Positions 19,401 to 26,125 of a stretch of 64,000 bases of DNA are shown here, piece after piece; position 1 is the stretch's first letter, and each line of letters begins with the position of its first letter. The position numbers and the translations under genes are program-made. The notes below the pieces were generated by a model, which saw nothing but the letters and a program-made list of their open reading frames with translations, was not told where the DNA came from and searched no databases. This DNA is from Blastococcus capsensis (lineage in GTDB: Bacteria > Actinomycetota > Actinomycetes > Mycobacteriales > Geodermatophilaceae), in contig NZ_JASNNW010000012.1 of the NCBI RefSeq assembly GCF_030165005.1, positions 62,001 through 126,000 of the forward strand, given 5' to 3'.

Positions 19401-19526
19401 CGGCCGGAACGTGCCTACGCCGACCGGCCGTCGACCCCTCGCGTCGCGGCCTGGACGGCGCTCGGCGGGACGGTCGCACTCGGGCTCGGTGCGGCTGGGG
19501 CGGCGGCCCGGGCGCTGCGCCGGTGA
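16425..19526 (+). CDS. Giant FAD-linked 2-hydroxyacid dehydrogenase with Fe-S and CCG domains
   Basis: A 1033-residue oxidoreductase resembling YdiJ (D-2-hydroxyglutarate dehydrogenase) and D-lactate dehydrogenases, joining GlcD- and GlcF-like parts. Residues ~60-230 form the FAD_binding_4 domain with LLARGGGTSLAGECTN. Residues ~300-530 are the FAD-oxidase C-terminal domain with GEHGDG. Near residues 575-660 are cysteine-rich Fe-S motifs, including CLACKGCKTDCPV. CCG-type heterodisulfide motifs (VCCGLTW, DSGCCGLAG) follow. Electrons probably pass to the membrane quinone pool. The last ~30 residues form a hydrophobic, glycine/alanine-rich tail that may touch the membrane. The next gene starts within its stop (GTGA). 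Confidence 0.85.
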   Translation: MTSVDLPAPVVRPPEDAGPVAGVDVAALERDLRARVDGEVRFDAGSRGAYSTDASNYRQVPIGVVVPRSVEAAAEAVAVCRDHGAPLLARGGGTSLAGECTNTAVVLDFSKYCNRLVSVDADARTCVVEPGIVLDELNRQLAPYGLEFGPEPATHNHCTIGGMIGNNSCGATAQRTGKVVDNVVWLDVLLYDGTRMRVGATSDEEYAAIVQAGGRRGEVYRQLRQLRDRYADEIRRRYPDIPRRVSGYDLDSLLPERGFDLARALIGSENTLVTVLRAELRLVPVVEHRALVLLGYPDVVASARDVPAIVEQEPIALEGLDQYLISFQQAKDLNPDTLDLLPEGPRAWLLVQFGGETHDEASGRAREFADLVGGWPSAPSATVFDKGEHQADIWKVREAGLGATARVPGQPDAWPGWEDSAVDPADLADYLADLQRLYDEFGFERVSLYGHFGQGCVHTRIPFDLMTASGVDQFRSFLERAADLVVSYGGSFSGEHGDGQARGELLPRMFGSELVDAFARLKAVFDPGNRMNPGKVAAPYRLDENLRLGQDYEPRQAETHFRYPHDDGSFDRAVLRCVGVGKCRRHESEGTVMCPSYMVTKEEEHSTRGRARLLFEMMQGHDDSPIADGWRSEAVRDSLDLCLACKGCKTDCPVNVDMATYKAEFLSHHYARRLRPITHYTLGWLPLVARVAAMAPRVVNALTQAPVIRRIATTVGGVAPQREIPQFADQTFQAWYAGRRPRGTGQRGEIVLWPDTFSNSFQPGLAKAAVEVLEDAGWRVVVPTDAVCCGLTWISTGQLDVAKRVLRRTIDVLRPHVQAGTLVLGLEPSCTAVFRSDAAELYPDDPDVQRLRQQTVTLAELLTEHTPGWEPPRLRRRAVVQTHCHQHAVMGFDRDVELMRQMGMDVDVLDSGCCGLAGNFGFERDHYDVSMACAERVLLPEVRKAGPDDVVLADGFSCRTQIEQGDAGGRQGVHLAEVLAAALRDDPAAPGERPERAYADRPSTPRVAAWTALGGTVALGLGAAGAAARALRR

Positions 19527-20641
19527 GCAGTCGAGGCACGGCGTCGGCCCCGACGGTCGAGCACGTCGACGTCGCCGTCTACACCGTTCCCACCGAGCAG
19601 CCCGAGTCCGACGGCACCCTGACGTGGGACTCGACGACCTGCGTCGTGGTCCAGGTCCGGGCAGCGGGCCGGACGGGACTCGGGTACACCTACGGACCGG
19701 CCGCGTGCGCAACGCTGGTCACCGACGTCCTGGCAGACGTGGTCCGCGGCCGGCCGGCGCTGGCGGTACCGGCCGCCTGGGAGGCGATGGTGCGCCGCTG
19801 CCGGAACGCCGGACGTCCCGGCGTGGTCTCCATGGCGATCGCCGCGGTCGACACCGCCCTCTGGGACCTCGCCGCGCGACTGCTGGAGGTGCCCCTCGTC
19901 GTCGCACTGGGCCAGGCGCGCGACGACGTCCCCGTTTACGGCAGCGGCGGTTTCCCGACGTGGGACGAGGCCACGTTGTCCCGGCACGTCGAGCACTGGG
20001 TCGGGGAGCTGGGCATCCCGGGGGTGAAGATCAAGATCGGTGCGTCGTGGGGCAGCCGGTCCGACCGCGATCTGGCCCGTGTCCGCCGGACCCGTGACAT
20101 CGTCGGCGACGGGGTCGAGGTCTTCGTCGACGCCAACGGCGGCTACACGCCTGGCCAGGCCCGGCGGATCGGCCGGGAACTGGACGGGCTCGGCGTCACC
20201 TGGTTCGAGGAGCCGGTCTCCTCGGACGACCTGCCGGCGCTGGCGGAGCTGCGCGGCGTCCTGGCCGTGGATATCGCGGCCGGCGAGTACGCCTACGACC
20301 TTCCCTACGTGTACCGCATGTGCGACGCCCGCGCCGTCGACTGCCTGCAGCTCGACGTCACCCGCATCGCCGGGGCCACCGAATGGCGCCGGGCGGCGGC
20401 GGTGGCCGCCGCGACCGGGCTGGAGGTCAGCGCGCACTGCGCACCGGCCCTGCACGCACACGTCGCCGCCAGCGTGCCGAACCTCCGCCACGTCGAGTAC
20501 TTCGTCGACCACGCCCGACTGGAGCCGATGCTCTTCGACGGCGTGCCAGAGGTCCGCGAGGGACGGATGCATCTCCGGCTGGACCGGCCGGGGAACGGAC
20601 TGCTCCTGCGTCCCGCCGCCGAGCGGTACCGGGTCGCCTGA
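19523..20641 (+). CDS. Enolase-superfamily enzyme, mandelate racemase/muconate lactonizing type
   Basis: A 372-residue barrel enzyme abstracting a proton alpha to a carboxylate. Acid/base KIKIG carries the Lys-x-Lys pair. Metal ligands are the Asp of VDANGG, the Glu of FEEPVS and the Glu of IAAGE. HCAPALH supplies a candidate catalytic His. The Lys-x-Lys plus His pattern suits a sugar-acid dehydratase or racemase, but the substrate is not readable. The GTG start overlaps the upstream TGA by four bases, coupling it to the 2-hydroxyacid dehydrogenase and hinting at a shared hydroxyacid or sugar-acid pathway. Confidence 0.82.
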   Translation: MSSRGTASAPTVEHVDVAVYTVPTEQPESDGTLTWDSTTCVVVQVRAAGRTGLGYTYGPAACATLVTDVLADVVRGRPALAVPAAWEAMVRRCRNAGRPGVVSMAIAAVDTALWDLAARLLEVPLVVALGQARDDVPVYGSGGFPTWDEATLSRHVEHWVGELGIPGVKIKIGASWGSRSDRDLARVRRTRDIVGDGVEVFVDANGGYTPGQARRIGRELDGLGVTWFEEPVSSDDLPALAELRGVLAVDIAAGEYAYDLPYVYRMCDARAVDCLQLDVTRIAGATEWRRAAAVAAATGLEVSAHCAPALHAHVAASVPNLRHVEYFVDHARLEPMLFDGVPEVREGRMHLRLDRPGNGLLLRPAAERYRVA

Positions 20642-20778
20642 CGCCGTGCGGCGTTCGGAATTCGGGCGGAGCGGTCCAGAGAGAGGGGCCTGACACGCGC
20701 GCCGACGTACGGCGCATGCCGCCCGCGACCCCGGGTAGGAGCGCGATGTCCGCACTGCACAGAGAGAGAAGTGATCCC

Positions 20779-21219
20779 ATGAAGGCGGCGACGCTCACCG
20801 ACGGGCCTCCCGTACAGCACGTTCTGGTCTTCGAGCCCGGGGAGGAGGTCGTGTCCGGGCTCACGGACTGGGCCACCGAGAACCAGATCCCCGGCAGCTC
20901 GTTCACCGGCGTCGGCGCCTTCACCGAGGCGACACTGGGCTACTACGACCTCGACCGGCAGGAATACGACGAAATCCCGGTCGACGGCCAGGTCGAGGTG
21001 CTGGTGCTCGCCGGTGACATCACGCTGGACGGGCAGGGCGGGTGGAAGGTTCACGGACACGTCGTGTGCGGCCGCCGGGACGGCTCCACCGTCGGCGGGC
21101 ACCTGCTACGTGCGGTCGTCCGCCCGACCCTGGAACTGGTGGTGACGGCCAGCGATCGGCACCTGCAACGCCGGCAGGACGCTGCATCCGGTCTCGCCCT
21201 GATCGACCCGGCGGCCTGA
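20779..21219 (+). CDS. PPC/DUF296 domain protein
   Basis: A 146-residue protein with the PPC (plants and prokaryotes conserved) fold: HVLVFEPGEEVVSGL, SSFTGVGAFTEATLGYYD, the metal-site candidate VHGHVVCGRRDGS and GGHLLRAVVRPTLELVV. The family is trimeric; bacterial members are of unknown role. ATG at 20779 gives the usual MKxxxL start. A better-spaced AGGAG precedes an in-frame ATG at 20746, which would add MSALHRERSDP, so both starts are possible. It is the last gene before tRNA-Thr and runs toward it. Confidence 0.85.
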   Translation: MKAATLTDGPPVQHVLVFEPGEEVVSGLTDWATENQIPGSSFTGVGAFTEATLGYYDLDRQEYDEIPVDGQVEVLVLAGDITLDGQGGWKVHGHVVCGRRDGSTVGGHLLRAVVRPTLELVVTASDRHLQRRQDAASGLALIDPAA

Positions 21220-21273
21220 CCGCGCTCGACTTCCTCTCGTGTGCCGGGAGTACAGGCCTGCCGAACTTCGGAG

Positions 21274-21346
21274 AGCCGACGAGGGGACTCGAACCCCTAA
21301 CCGCCCGATTACAAGTCGGGTGCGCTACCAATTGCGCCACGCCGGC
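21274..21346 (-). tRNA. tRNA-Thr (anticodon TGT)
   Basis: A 73-base cloverleaf. The acceptor GCCGGCG (from 21346) pairs with CGTCGGC, with one G-U wobble. The D-arm is GCGC-AATTGGTA-GCGC. The anticodon stem CCCGA/TCGGG encloses CTTGTAA, giving anticodon TGT that reads ACA. The T-arm is AGGGG-TTCGAGT-CCCCT and the discriminator is T. CCA is not encoded. Its 3' half nearly matches the truncated remnant at 11661-11700. Confidence 0.95.
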
Positions 21347-21792
21347 GGAACCTGGGAGCAAGTCCCGGGACAAGGATAGGTACAACCCATGACGCCGCCG
21401 CCCACCACGGCGAAGACCACGGCCACCCACCGCTGGCCGTTCCACTCCCGCACCTCCTCCCGCAGAGCCCGCCGCCACAGCTCGTGATCCGGATCGGGCG
21501 GGAGGACGCCCGATCTCATGGCCGATGCGACAAGCCTCGACTGCCGGGTACGGACCTGAGCGGAGGACTTCTGCGGGAGGCGGCCGCGGTCGACCGCTCG
21601 CCAGGCCAGCCACATGGCCGGCGGCCCGAGCACAGCCCACCTCACGACGTAGACCGCCATCTCCGCCCAGTTCCACGGCTCGCCGCCCACGAGGCCGCGT
21701 ACGGCCTGCTGGAAGCCTCCGACGAAGATCCCCGCGGCAAGCCCGAGCGCCAGCAGGAGACCCCACCGCGGCCCGGGCCGCACGTCGGTCAT
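21325..21792 (-). CDS. Hypothetical membrane protein running into tRNA-Thr
   Basis: Not recognised. From ATG 21792 (MTDVRPGPRWG) it has a hydrophobic segment LLLALGLAAGIFVGGF, a second WAEMAVYVVRWAVLGPPAMWLAW, a charged cytoplasmic region RRALREEVREWNGQRW and a third segment VAVVFAVVGGGVMG. An ATG at 21804 is an alternative start, and the open frame extends to 21831. The last seven codons and the TAG stop lie within the 5' part of the tRNA-Thr gene on the same strand. The tail CTYPCPGTCSQVPPAWRNW is therefore probably not original. Confidence 0.55.
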   Translation of the reverse strand: MTDVRPGPRWGLLLALGLAAGIFVGGFQQAVRGLVGGEPWNWAEMAVYVVRWAVLGPPAMWLAWRAVDRGRLPQKSSAQVRTRQSRLVASAMRSGVLPPDPDHELWRRALREEVREWNGQRWVAVVFAVVGGGVMGCTYPCPGTCSQVPPAWRNW

Positions 21793-21882
21793 GCGGACGG
21801 TCATGGGGACAGCCCGTGCGCCGCCACCCATCGGCTATCAGTTCACCCGGTCACTCCGGGGCGCCTTCCCGCGCAAGGGCTG

Positions 21883-22566
21883 TCAGGCGGCCTCGGCCTC
21901 GGTGCCCGGAGTAGCTCGCGGGGGTTCGCTGCGCACGAAGCCGGCCGGGTCACCGCCGTGCAGCGGGCCGGCGGCCAGCCAGCGGGCGAACCCGGCGGGG
22001 TCACGGCGCTCGAGCTCGTCTAGCACCTGCCCCCGCCGCGTGACGATCCGCTGCCGGACGGCAGGGGCGAGCGGGCCCTGCAGCGCGGCGCCCGTCCGCA
22101 GCCACTCCTCTCCCAGCGCCGCGGTCGGCAGCCCCGCCACGGCCGGCGCCGGCGACGACGGGCCGGGAAGCGGGCGGACCACCGGGGACGGCGTCGCGAA
22201 GAGCGAGCCGGTGGCGGCCTGCTGGCGGTCGCGGAACCAGCGGAGCGCGGCCCAGCCGGCGACCAGGACGCCGACGAGCAGCAGCGCCGTCGCGCCCCCC
22301 GCGATCACGGCGGTACCGCTCACGACCAGCAGCGCCCCGATGGTGATCGCGGCAGCCTGGCCGGCCGCCTCGACGGTCGACCGGCGGGCCGGGCCAGGCG
22401 TCTCCCGGGCCACCCCCGCGGCGACGCAGCCGGCCAGCGCACCGGACACGCAGACGGCGACCAGCCCCGGACCGCGCAGCGCGATGCCGCCGACGACGGC
22501 CACCACGGCGGCACAGGTCAGGCCCAGGCCGAGGAGGAACCGGAGCAAGGGACGACGGGCGGGCAC
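21883..22566 (-). CDS. Hypothetical membrane protein with cytoplasmic tail
   Basis: Not recognised. The 227 residues have four hydrophobic segments in the first half (LLRFLLGLGLTCAAVVAVVGG, PGLVAVCVSGALAGCVAAGV, AAAITIGALLVVSGTAVIAGG, ATALLLVGVLVAGWAALRW). A soluble C-terminal half carries RQRIVTRRGQVLDELERRDPAGFARWLAAG, a pattern common in uncharacterised actinobacterial proteins. GTG at 22566 is preferred because GGAGG precedes it by six bases; a TTG at 22584 is weaker. It is divergent from the universal stress gene. Confidence 0.65.
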   Translation of the reverse strand: MPARRPLLRFLLGLGLTCAAVVAVVGGIALRGPGLVAVCVSGALAGCVAAGVARETPGPARRSTVEAAGQAAAITIGALLVVSGTAVIAGGATALLLVGVLVAGWAALRWFRDRQQAATGSLFATPSPVVRPLPGPSSPAPAVAGLPTAALGEEWLRTGAALQGPLAPAVRQRIVTRRGQVLDELERRDPAGFARWLAAGPLHGGDPAGFVRSEPPRATPGTEAEAA

Positions 22567-22818
22567 GGGCAGCCTCCACGGCAACCGACGGGACGGGACC
22601 GGCGGCCGGCGGGCACCGACCCGGCCCGGCCGTCGGGCACCCCCCTACCCAGCTGCAGCTCTCCCTGCACACGCAGGCACCGATCGATCACGCCCAGGAC
22701 GGACGGCGCCCGGGCGGGATGCCGAGGACGCACTGCGGCACCAGGAGGTCTTCCCTCCGGGCGTCGACGGGAGGACCCTCGGAGAGGCGAAACGCCCGCT
22801 GCACTCCGGAGGTGCGCC

Positions 22819-23715
22819 GTGCCGACCTCGACCCCCCTCGCCCCGTCCCGGCGGCAGACGGCCGGTGGACCGGATCCCGGTGCCCGGGAGGTCGTCGTCG
22901 GGGTGGACGGCAGCGAGTGCGCGCTGGGCGCCGTCCGCTGGGCTGCCGGCGAGGCGCAGCGCCGCGGTGCCCCGCTGCGGATCGTGCACGCGGCCCCCTA
23001 CCTGGCGCACCGCCGCGGCTCGGGCGAGGAGCCGCCGCCACAGCTGGCGCGAGCCCGGCAGATCACCGGCACCGCCTTCACGGTGGCCCGGCACACCGAG
23101 CACGACCTGCCCGTCACCACCGAGATCGTGCCGGGCGACCCCGCACCCACGCTGCTGGGTGCCGCGGCCGCCGGGCAGCTGGTGGTGCTGGGCAGCGCCA
23201 CCACCGGAGCGGCCGACGAGATGGTCCTGGTCCCGGTGGCGCGGCGGGTCGCCGCCCGCTCGCCGCAATCGGTCGTCGTCGTCCCCCGGCGCCGGGGCAG
23301 AACCACCCCGGGTCGGCCCGTCGTCGCCGTCCTGGGCGCCGGGGACCCTGACGACGACGTCGCCGTCGCAGAGTTCGCCGCCTCCGCCGCGGAGCGCACC
23401 CGCGCCCCGCTCTCCGTGCTGCTGACCGGCCCGGCCGGCGGCTGGGCGGACGACCCCGCCGAGTGGGACCGCCGCTTCCCGGGCACCGACGTCGAGCGCA
23501 CCGAGCTGCCCGCCGCCGGCGCGCGGCAGATCCTCGAGGCCGCCTGCCCCGCTCCGCTGCTGGTGCTCAGCGCCGGCCACGGCAGTCTGTTGCACCGCGG
23601 GCTCGACGGGCCGCACCGCTGGCTGCTGCGGCACTGCACGTCGCCGATGGCGCTGGTGCCGCCGGTGCACCGCCCGGAGCTCGAGCCGCACGAGGAGATC
23701 GTCGCCGTCGGCTGA
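22819..23715 (+). CDS. Tandem universal stress protein (two UspA domains)
   Basis: A 298-residue protein with two Usp domains. The first begins EVVVGVDGSECALGAVRWAAGEAQRR, the second RPVVAVLGAGDPDDDVAVAEFAASAA. The canonical ATP-binding G-x2-G-x9-G-(S/T) motif is degenerate (GSATTGAADEMV in domain 1), so ATP binding is doubtful. GTG at 22819 follows CGGAGG at 22805-22810. Family members respond to stress and stationary phase. It is followed directly by an 83-base tandem repeat that overlaps its final codons. Confidence 0.85.
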   Translation: MPTSTPLAPSRRQTAGGPDPGAREVVVGVDGSECALGAVRWAAGEAQRRGAPLRIVHAAPYLAHRRGSGEEPPPQLARARQITGTAFTVARHTEHDLPVTTEIVPGDPAPTLLGAAAAGQLVVLGSATTGAADEMVLVPVARRVAARSPQSVVVVPRRRGRTTPGRPVVAVLGAGDPDDDVAVAEFAASAAERTRAPLSVLLTGPAGGWADDPAEWDRRFPGTDVERTELPAAGARQILEAACPAPLLVLSAGHGSLLHRGLDGPHRWLLRHCTSPMALVPPVHRPELEPHEEIVAVG

Positions 23716-23888
23716 CAGCCTCGGGAGCATCGCAGCGAGCGCCAGCGAGCGAGGAGCGGACCGGGGCGCGGAAGCCGACCAGGGTGATCGTCGGCTGACA
23801 GCCTCGGGAGCATCGCAGCGAGCGCCAGCGAGCGAGGAGCGGACCGGGGCGCGGAAGCCGACCGGTGTGACCGTCGGCTGACAGCCCT
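23706..23888 (+). repeat. 83-base tandem repeat, about 2.2 copies
   Basis: Units start at 23706, 23789 and 23872 (a 17-base partial third copy), each beginning CGTCGGCTGACAGCC. Copies 1 and 2 are identical except for a short block (AGGGTGAT versus GGTGTGAC). The unit contains the stop codon of the universal stress gene (GTCGGCTGA), so the duplication copied the gene's last codons. The internal core GAGCATCGCAGCGAGCGCC also occurs at 5314-5353. Confidence 0.9.
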
Positions 23889-23931
23889 GCCCTGCCGGGG
23901 CACGTGCGCCGATCCGGCAGGATCGGCGCAC

Positions 23932-24705
23932 GTGGGGTCCTCCGTGGTCGACGTCGATCTGCGCCTCGCCGTCGTCCTCGTCATCCTGACCGCGCTCGCC
24001 GCGGGAGGCGGGCGGCTCTCCGGGCTCGGCGAGGACCGCCCGGTCCTGGTGGCCGCCCTGCGAGCCACGGTGCAGCTGGCGGTCGTCTCGGCGCTGCTGC
24101 TGGTCGTCGTCGACTCGCTCTTGCTCTCGGCGGCCTTCGTCCTGCTCATGGTCGGCGTCGCCACCGTCACCGCGACCGGCCGGACCACCGCCCGGCCGCT
24201 CCGCACACCCGGCAGCGCCCGCCGACTGGCCGCCGTCACGCTCCCGGTCGCCGGCGGCGCGGCCCCCGTCGTCGCGCTGGTCCTGGCCAGCGGCACGGTC
24301 CCGCTGCGCGGGGAGGCGGTGATCCCGATCGCGGGCATCCTCATCGGCGGCGCCATGACGGCGACCTCCCTGGCCGGCCGTCGGTTGCGCGAGGAGCTGG
24401 CCCAGAAGCGCGGCGAGATCGAGGCCGCGCTCGCCCTCGGCCTGGTGCCCCGCGACGCCGTCCTGCTCGTCGCCCGCCCGGTCGCCGGCACCGCCCTGGT
24501 GCCTCCGCTCGACCAGACCCGCACGGTGGGGCTGGTCACCCTGCCGGGCGCCTTCGTGGGCGTGCTCCTGGGTGGGGGCAGTCCGCTGGAGGCCGGCGCC
24601 GCCCAGCTGCTGGTCTTGATCGGCCTGCTCGCCGCCGAGATGCTCGCGGTCTGGGCGGTCACCGAGCTGGTCGCGCGAGGCCGGCTCCTGCCGGTGCCGC
24701 GGTAG
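23932..24705 (+). CDS. FetB/YbbM-like ABC transporter permease (UPF0014)
   Basis: A 257-residue membrane protein of the UPF0014 family (E. coli FetB, plant STAR2-like). Six or seven hydrophobic segments are visible, with signature patches ALRATVQLAVVSALLLVV, IPIAGILIGGAMTATSLAG and GLVTLPGAFVGVLLGG. FetB works with ATPase FetA in metal (iron) export; no ATPase gene is adjacent here. GTG at 23932 is used, and a second GTG at 23944 is equally plausible. It is separate from the HtrA gene by about 100 bases. Confidence 0.85.
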   Translation: MGSSVVDVDLRLAVVLVILTALAAGGGRLSGLGEDRPVLVAALRATVQLAVVSALLLVVVDSLLLSAAFVLLMVGVATVTATGRTTARPLRTPGSARRLAAVTLPVAGGAAPVVALVLASGTVPLRGEAVIPIAGILIGGAMTATSLAGRRLREELAQKRGEIEAALALGLVPRDAVLLVARPVAGTALVPPLDQTRTVGLVTLPGAFVGVLLGGGSPLEAGAAQLLVLIGLLAAEMLAVWAVTELVARGRLLPVPR

Positions 24706-24808
24706 CACCCAGGAAGTTCACAGGCTCTCCCCAGCGTTGGGGCAGAGGCGGGTCGGACAGTGGGTAGCGACGCAGCAGCCGCGACGGCTGCGCGAGGAGA
24801 GGACACCA

Positions 24809-26083
24809 GTGAGCGAGCACCAGCACCAGTACCCCGGCGCAGGCCAGCAGTTCGCCTGGCAGCCACCGCAGCAGCCGACGGCGACGCAGCCGACCACCCC
24901 GCAGCCGATGGCGCCCCCCGTCTACCCGGGGTACGGCGGCCTGCCCTCCCCCACGATCCCGCTGCCGGAGCGCCCGGAGCCGCGCCGCGGCGGGCGGCTG
25001 CGGATCGGCCTGGCCGGTCTGGTCGCCGGCGCGCTGATCGGCGGCGGCGCCGGCGCAGGCGTCACCGCGCTGATCGACGAGCCGGCGGCCGGCGGCGGCA
25101 CGTCGGCGTCCGCCCAGAGCGTGACCATCGACAACCCCGAGCGGGCCACGACCGCCACGGCGGCCGCCGCCAAGGCCGCACCCAGCGTGGTGACGGTGTA
25201 CGTGAGCACCGGCACCGGCGGGGGCAGCGGCTCCGGCGTCGTCCTCACCGCCGACGGCTACGTGCTCACGAACAACCACGTCGTGGCCGGCGACGGCGGG
25301 AGCACCGGCACCGTGCAGGTGCGCACCGCCGACGGCACGCTCTACGACGCAGAGGTGGTGGGCACCGACCCCGCCTTCGACCTCGCCGTCCTGCGCCTGA
25401 CCGACGCCCAGGACCTCGTCGCCGCTGTGTTCGCCGACTCCGACGAGGTGCAGGTGGGTGACATCGCCGTCGCCATCGGCGCCCCGCTCGGCCTGTCCAA
25501 CACGGTCACCGACGGCATCATCAGCGCCACCGGTCGCGCCGTGGCCACCGGCTCCACCCAGGACGACGCGACGGTCCTGGACGCCATCCAGACCGACGCC
25601 GCGATCAACCCCGGGAACTCCGGCGGAGCGCTGGTCGACGGCGCCGGCGAGGTGATCGGCATCAACACCGCGATCGCCACCGTCGCCTCCGGGATCCCGG
25701 GCGGCCAGTCGCAGAGCGGCAACATCGGTGTCGGCTTCGCGATCCCGGGCAACTCCGCTCAGCGCATCGCCCAGGAGATCATCGAGACCGGCAGCGCCAC
25801 CCGCGCCCTCCTCGGCGTCCGGGCGAGCACCGCCGCCGACGACGGGAACCGCGAGGTCGGCACCGGAGCCGAGGTCGTCAGCATCGAGATCGGCAGCGCG
25901 GCCGAGGAGGCCGGCCTGCGGGTGGGGGACGTCGTCACCGCCGTCGGCGAGCGCCCGGTGACCACGTCCACCGAGCTGACCGCCGCCATCCGCAGCCAGG
26001 CACCGGGCAACACCGTCGAGCTGACGGTGCGCCGCGGCTCGGACACCCGCACGGTCGACGTCACCCTCGGCACGACCAGCTGA
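24809..26083 (+). CDS. HtrA/DegP-like serine protease with PDZ domain
   Basis: A 424-residue membrane-anchored protease. A proline/glutamine-rich cytoplasmic N-terminus (~1-65) precedes one transmembrane helix (IGLAGLVAGALIGGGAGAGV). The trypsin-like domain has His in LTNNHVV, Asp in DPAFDLAVL and Ser in NPGNSGGAL. A C-terminal PDZ (LLGVRAS... VVSIEIGSAAEEAGLRVGDVV) completes it. The active site faces outside the cell, where it degrades misfolded envelope proteins. GTG at 24809 follows GAGGAGAGGAC. Confidence 0.94.
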   Translation: MSEHQHQYPGAGQQFAWQPPQQPTATQPTTPQPMAPPVYPGYGGLPSPTIPLPERPEPRRGGRLRIGLAGLVAGALIGGGAGAGVTALIDEPAAGGGTSASAQSVTIDNPERATTATAAAAKAAPSVVTVYVSTGTGGGSGSGVVLTADGYVLTNNHVVAGDGGSTGTVQVRTADGTLYDAEVVGTDPAFDLAVLRLTDAQDLVAAVFADSDEVQVGDIAVAIGAPLGLSNTVTDGIISATGRAVATGSTQDDATVLDAIQTDAAINPGNSGGALVDGAGEVIGINTAIATVASGIPGGQSQSGNIGVGFAIPGNSAQRIAQEIIETGSATRALLGVRASTAADDGNREVGTGAEVVSIEIGSAAEEAGLRVGDVVTAVGERPVTTSTELTAAIRSQAPGNTVELTVRRGSDTRTVDVTLGTTS

Positions 26084-26125
26084 CACCCGGCGGCCGCCCC
26101 CGGTCCGGTCCCTAGGCTGGGCCGG

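Noticed and set aside
13223..19712. Very long open frames antisense to the GH15, ThDP and FAD/Fe-S genes
   Set aside because: They mirror the high third-position GC of the real genes and contain repetitive Arg/Gly/Pro/Val residues with no recognisable domain.
22741..22785. Inverted repeat GGTCTTCCC/GGGAGGACC upstream of the universal stress gene as a DosR-type box
   Set aside because: The arm sequence and spacing do not match the DosR/DevR palindrome, and the pairing has a mismatch.
23716..23931. A transposon terminal repeat at the 83-base tandem repeat
   Set aside because: The copies are direct, not inverted, no transposase is nearby, and no target-site duplication could be recognised.
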